Shown here: positions 6,847 to 8,051 of the stretch, piece by piece
How positions within the stretch are numbered: the first letter of the stretch is position 1
How the letters are laid out: the number at the start of each line of letters is the position of its first letter
Assembly: GCA_003131705.1 (NCBI GenBank)
Contig: PKUY01000416.1
Location: 554-8,604, forward strand
Reading direction: 5' to 3'
DNA length: 8,051 nucleotides
From: Acidobacteriota bacterium
GTDB lineage: Bacteria; Acidobacteriota; Terriglobia; Acidiferrales; UBA7541
The notes under the pieces: generated by a model
Databases searched by the model: none
The model's input: only the letters and a program-made list of their open reading frames with translations
What the model was told of the DNA's origin: nothing
Made by a program: the position numbers and the translations under genes

Positions 6847-6944
6847 TGCGGATCTATTCAAAATCCTCCGTCATCTCAAATGCTGATGGCACCCACTCCG
6901 AATTTGAATTTGTATGTTCCGCCACGCCTTTCCTAAAGTGGAGT

Positions 6945-7661
6945 ATGAACCTGTCCTTCGCGTCTGACGAAAAGCGAGACATCGATGTTCTGCACGAGAT
7001 TGGCGAGCGCATCGCGGCTGCCGATCCCCTCTACACGGTTCTAAAGCTCGTGGTGGAATTCGTCTCCACGGTCGTGAAATCCGATTCCTGTTTTATCTAC
7101 GTTCGAGAAGGAAGCGAGATCATTCTTCGCGCCTCTCAGAATCCCCACGCAGATATCGTGGATCGCCTGAAACTGCGCATGGGTGAGGGAATCACCGGTT
7201 GGGTCGCCGAGCACAAGAAGCCGGTAGCCATTGCGAAAGACGCTCTGCTCGATCCCCGCTTTCAGTTGTTTCACGAATTGCCGGAAGACCGGTTCCAGGC
7301 GTTTTTGTCCGTGCCTATCCTGTGCCGGGACAAGCTCGTCGGCGTCATCAATTTGCAGCATCGCGAACCCCATGACTATACCCAGCGCGAAATCCGCTTG
7401 GTCTCGACCATAGGTTTTCTCGTGGGACCCGAAATTGAGCTGGTGCGCTTCGAAACCGAGAATGCGAAATCTGCGGAGCTGTCGGAGGCGCGGCAGTTAG
7501 TGGAATCGGCGCAAAAAGTGCTTGGTCGAAACCTTCGCATCCCCGACGAAGACGCGTATTTAGTGCTGCAGAGGGAAAGCCGCCAGCGTCGCAAATCCAT
7601 GAAGGAAATCGCGGAAGCCATTTTGCTCGCTAACGAAATTGGACACGCGCACACTTGCTAA
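6945..7661 (+). CDS. GAF-ANTAR domain protein, probable RNA-binding antitermination regulator
   Basis: This 238-residue cytoplasmic regulator has a GAF domain at about 14-165 (VLHEIGERIAAADPLYTVL; KSDSCFIYVREG; MGEGITGWVAEHKKPVAI; FLSVPILCRDKLVGVINLQH), then a helical linker and an ANTAR domain at about 179-228 (LSEARQLVESAQKVL; DEDAYLVLQRESRQRR; SMKEIAEAILL). ANTAR domains bind paired hairpins in leader RNA and prevent terminator formation. The GAF domain would sense a small ligand or redox signal, or mediate dimer formation. No receiver domain or histidine kinase is in the window, so it looks like an orphan one-component regulator. ATG 6945 is used because the GAF homology begins soon after and no better in-frame start exists; GGAG is present but only one base from the ATG. 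TTG 6846 would add 33 non-conserved residues. It converges with the right-end gene across a 12-base gap. RNA targets are unknown. Confidence 0.88.
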   Translation: MNLSFASDEKRDIDVLHEIGERIAAADPLYTVLKLVVEFVSTVVKSDSCFIYVREGSEIILRASQNPHADIVDRLKLRMGEGITGWVAEHKKPVAIAKDALLDPRFQLFHELPEDRFQAFLSVPILCRDKLVGVINLQHREPHDYTQREIRLVSTIGFLVGPEIELVRFETENAKSAELSEARQLVESAQKVLGRNLRIPDEDAYLVLQRESRQRRKSMKEIAEAILLANEIGHAHTC

Positions 7662-7673
7662 TCGGCTTCGAGT

Positions 7674-8051
7674 CTAAGGTTTCGAGCGCTCGCGGACCAT
7701 GGGGATTGGCTTCACGCTCGAACCACTGTTCGCGTACGGAGGGTTATTCGCCGACGGCGTCAGTTCTCCATCTTGCGAGCTCGTCGGGACAAACTTCCAT
7801 TCCGTCGAAGGGTAATACTGGTCTTTTTGCATCACCACGAAAACGAGCGCTCCTGACTTGAAATGCGCGTTCAACAGCGCGGCTTCACCCTGATCTTTAT
7901 GCGTGCCGTCCAGGAGATTTCCTTCCTTGTCCACGCTGAGATCGAAATTATTCAGCGTGCCGCTCAGCGCGCCGTCATGTTCCTTCAAAATTAAAATCGC
8001 GAACACCTCGCCCTTGAAGCTTGCTTTCCAGGTTCCGACGAACGACTTAAG
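7674..8051 (-). CDS. hypothetical protein, C-terminal part, runs off right edge
   Basis: The minus frame is open from the right edge to TAG at 7676-7674, giving 125 residues with no start needed inside the window. I do not recognise the family. The first half alternates polar and hydrophobic residues in likely beta strands: FVGTWKASFKGE, VFAILILKEHDG, LSGTLNNFDLSVD, then ALVFVVMQKDQYYPSTEWKFVP. Such GTW...FKG / DG.LSGT patterns occur in small lipocalin-like or other beta-barrel proteins. The last 35 residues are rich in Ser, Pro, Asn and Lys and look disordered. A signal peptide, if present, would lie beyond the edge. GTG 8006 is in frame but falls inside the strand pattern, so it is unlikely to be the true start. 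It is convergent with the GAF-ANTAR gene. Confidence 0.7.
   Translation of the reverse strand, partial: LKSFVGTWKASFKGEVFAILILKEHDGALSGTLNNFDLSVDKEGNLLDGTHKDQGEAALLNAHFKSGALVFVVMQKDQYYPSTEWKFVPTSSQDGELTPSANNPPYANSGSSVKPIPMVRERSKP

Noticed and set aside
6880..6936. 18-codon ORF just upstream of the GAF-ANTAR gene
   Set aside because: No Shine-Dalgarno and no coupling overlap with ATG 6945; chance is likely at this length.
7683..7692. Perfect 10-base palindrome CGAGCGCTCG
   Set aside because: Inside the C-terminal coding part of the right-end gene, GC-rich, with no loop or U-tract; not convincing as a terminator or operator.
1..8051. CRISPR arrays, tRNA or rRNA genes, IS ends, phage genes
   Set aside because: Read for repeats, clover-leaf arms and transposase or phage motifs on both strands; none found.

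Overview
The window comes from a moderately GC-rich bacterial chromosome, roughly 55-60% by eye. A eukaryotic-type Ser/Thr kinase, an orphan GAF-ANTAR RNA-binding regulator, an OFA-like MFS transporter and a hypothetical protein surround a standard glutamate synthase gene. This mixture would fit Acidobacteriota (Koribacter/Terriglobia-like), but that is an inference from gene style and no marker gene in the window proves it.

Layout, left to right. (1) Bases 1-2737, minus strand: the 5' two-thirds of gltB, the glutamate synthase large subunit, which runs off the left edge. (2) Bases 2738-3062: a divergent intergenic region with two adjacent RNA-type hairpins and a weak promoter candidate on the gltB side. 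(3) Bases 3063-4090, plus strand: a 20-codon leader ORF with a strong Shine-Dalgarno, overlapping by ATGA the start of a 322-residue Ser/Thr protein kinase that has a C-terminal membrane anchor and no sensor domain. (4) Bases 4233-5234, plus: a zinc-independent medium-chain dehydrogenase/reductase of the quinone-oxidoreductase type. (5) Bases 5278-5433, minus: the C-terminal remnant of what I read as a cytosine/nucleoside deaminase, lacking its catalytic part. (6) Bases 5512-6813, plus: a 12-helix MFS transporter with a perfect TTGACA -35 box just upstream. (7) Bases 6945-7661, plus: a GAF-ANTAR protein, preceded by a hairpin without a U-tract. (8) Bases 7674-8051, minus: the C-terminal part of an unrecognised protein that continues past the right edge.

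Most long open frames elsewhere, including several over 200 codons opposite gltB, the kinase and the reductase, are antisense shadows of these genes. The genes do not form one obvious operon or pathway. The plus-strand genes are separated by 130-280 bases and each probably has its own promoter. The only functional link I can propose is speculative: ANTAR proteins often control nitrogen genes by binding paired leader hairpins, and the gltB upstream region holds two adjacent hairpins. I found no phage, IS element, CRISPR array, tRNA or rRNA, and no convincing new multi-gene system. The most notable points are the truncated deaminase, the coupled leader ORF in front of the kinase, and the possible ANTAR-gltB link.
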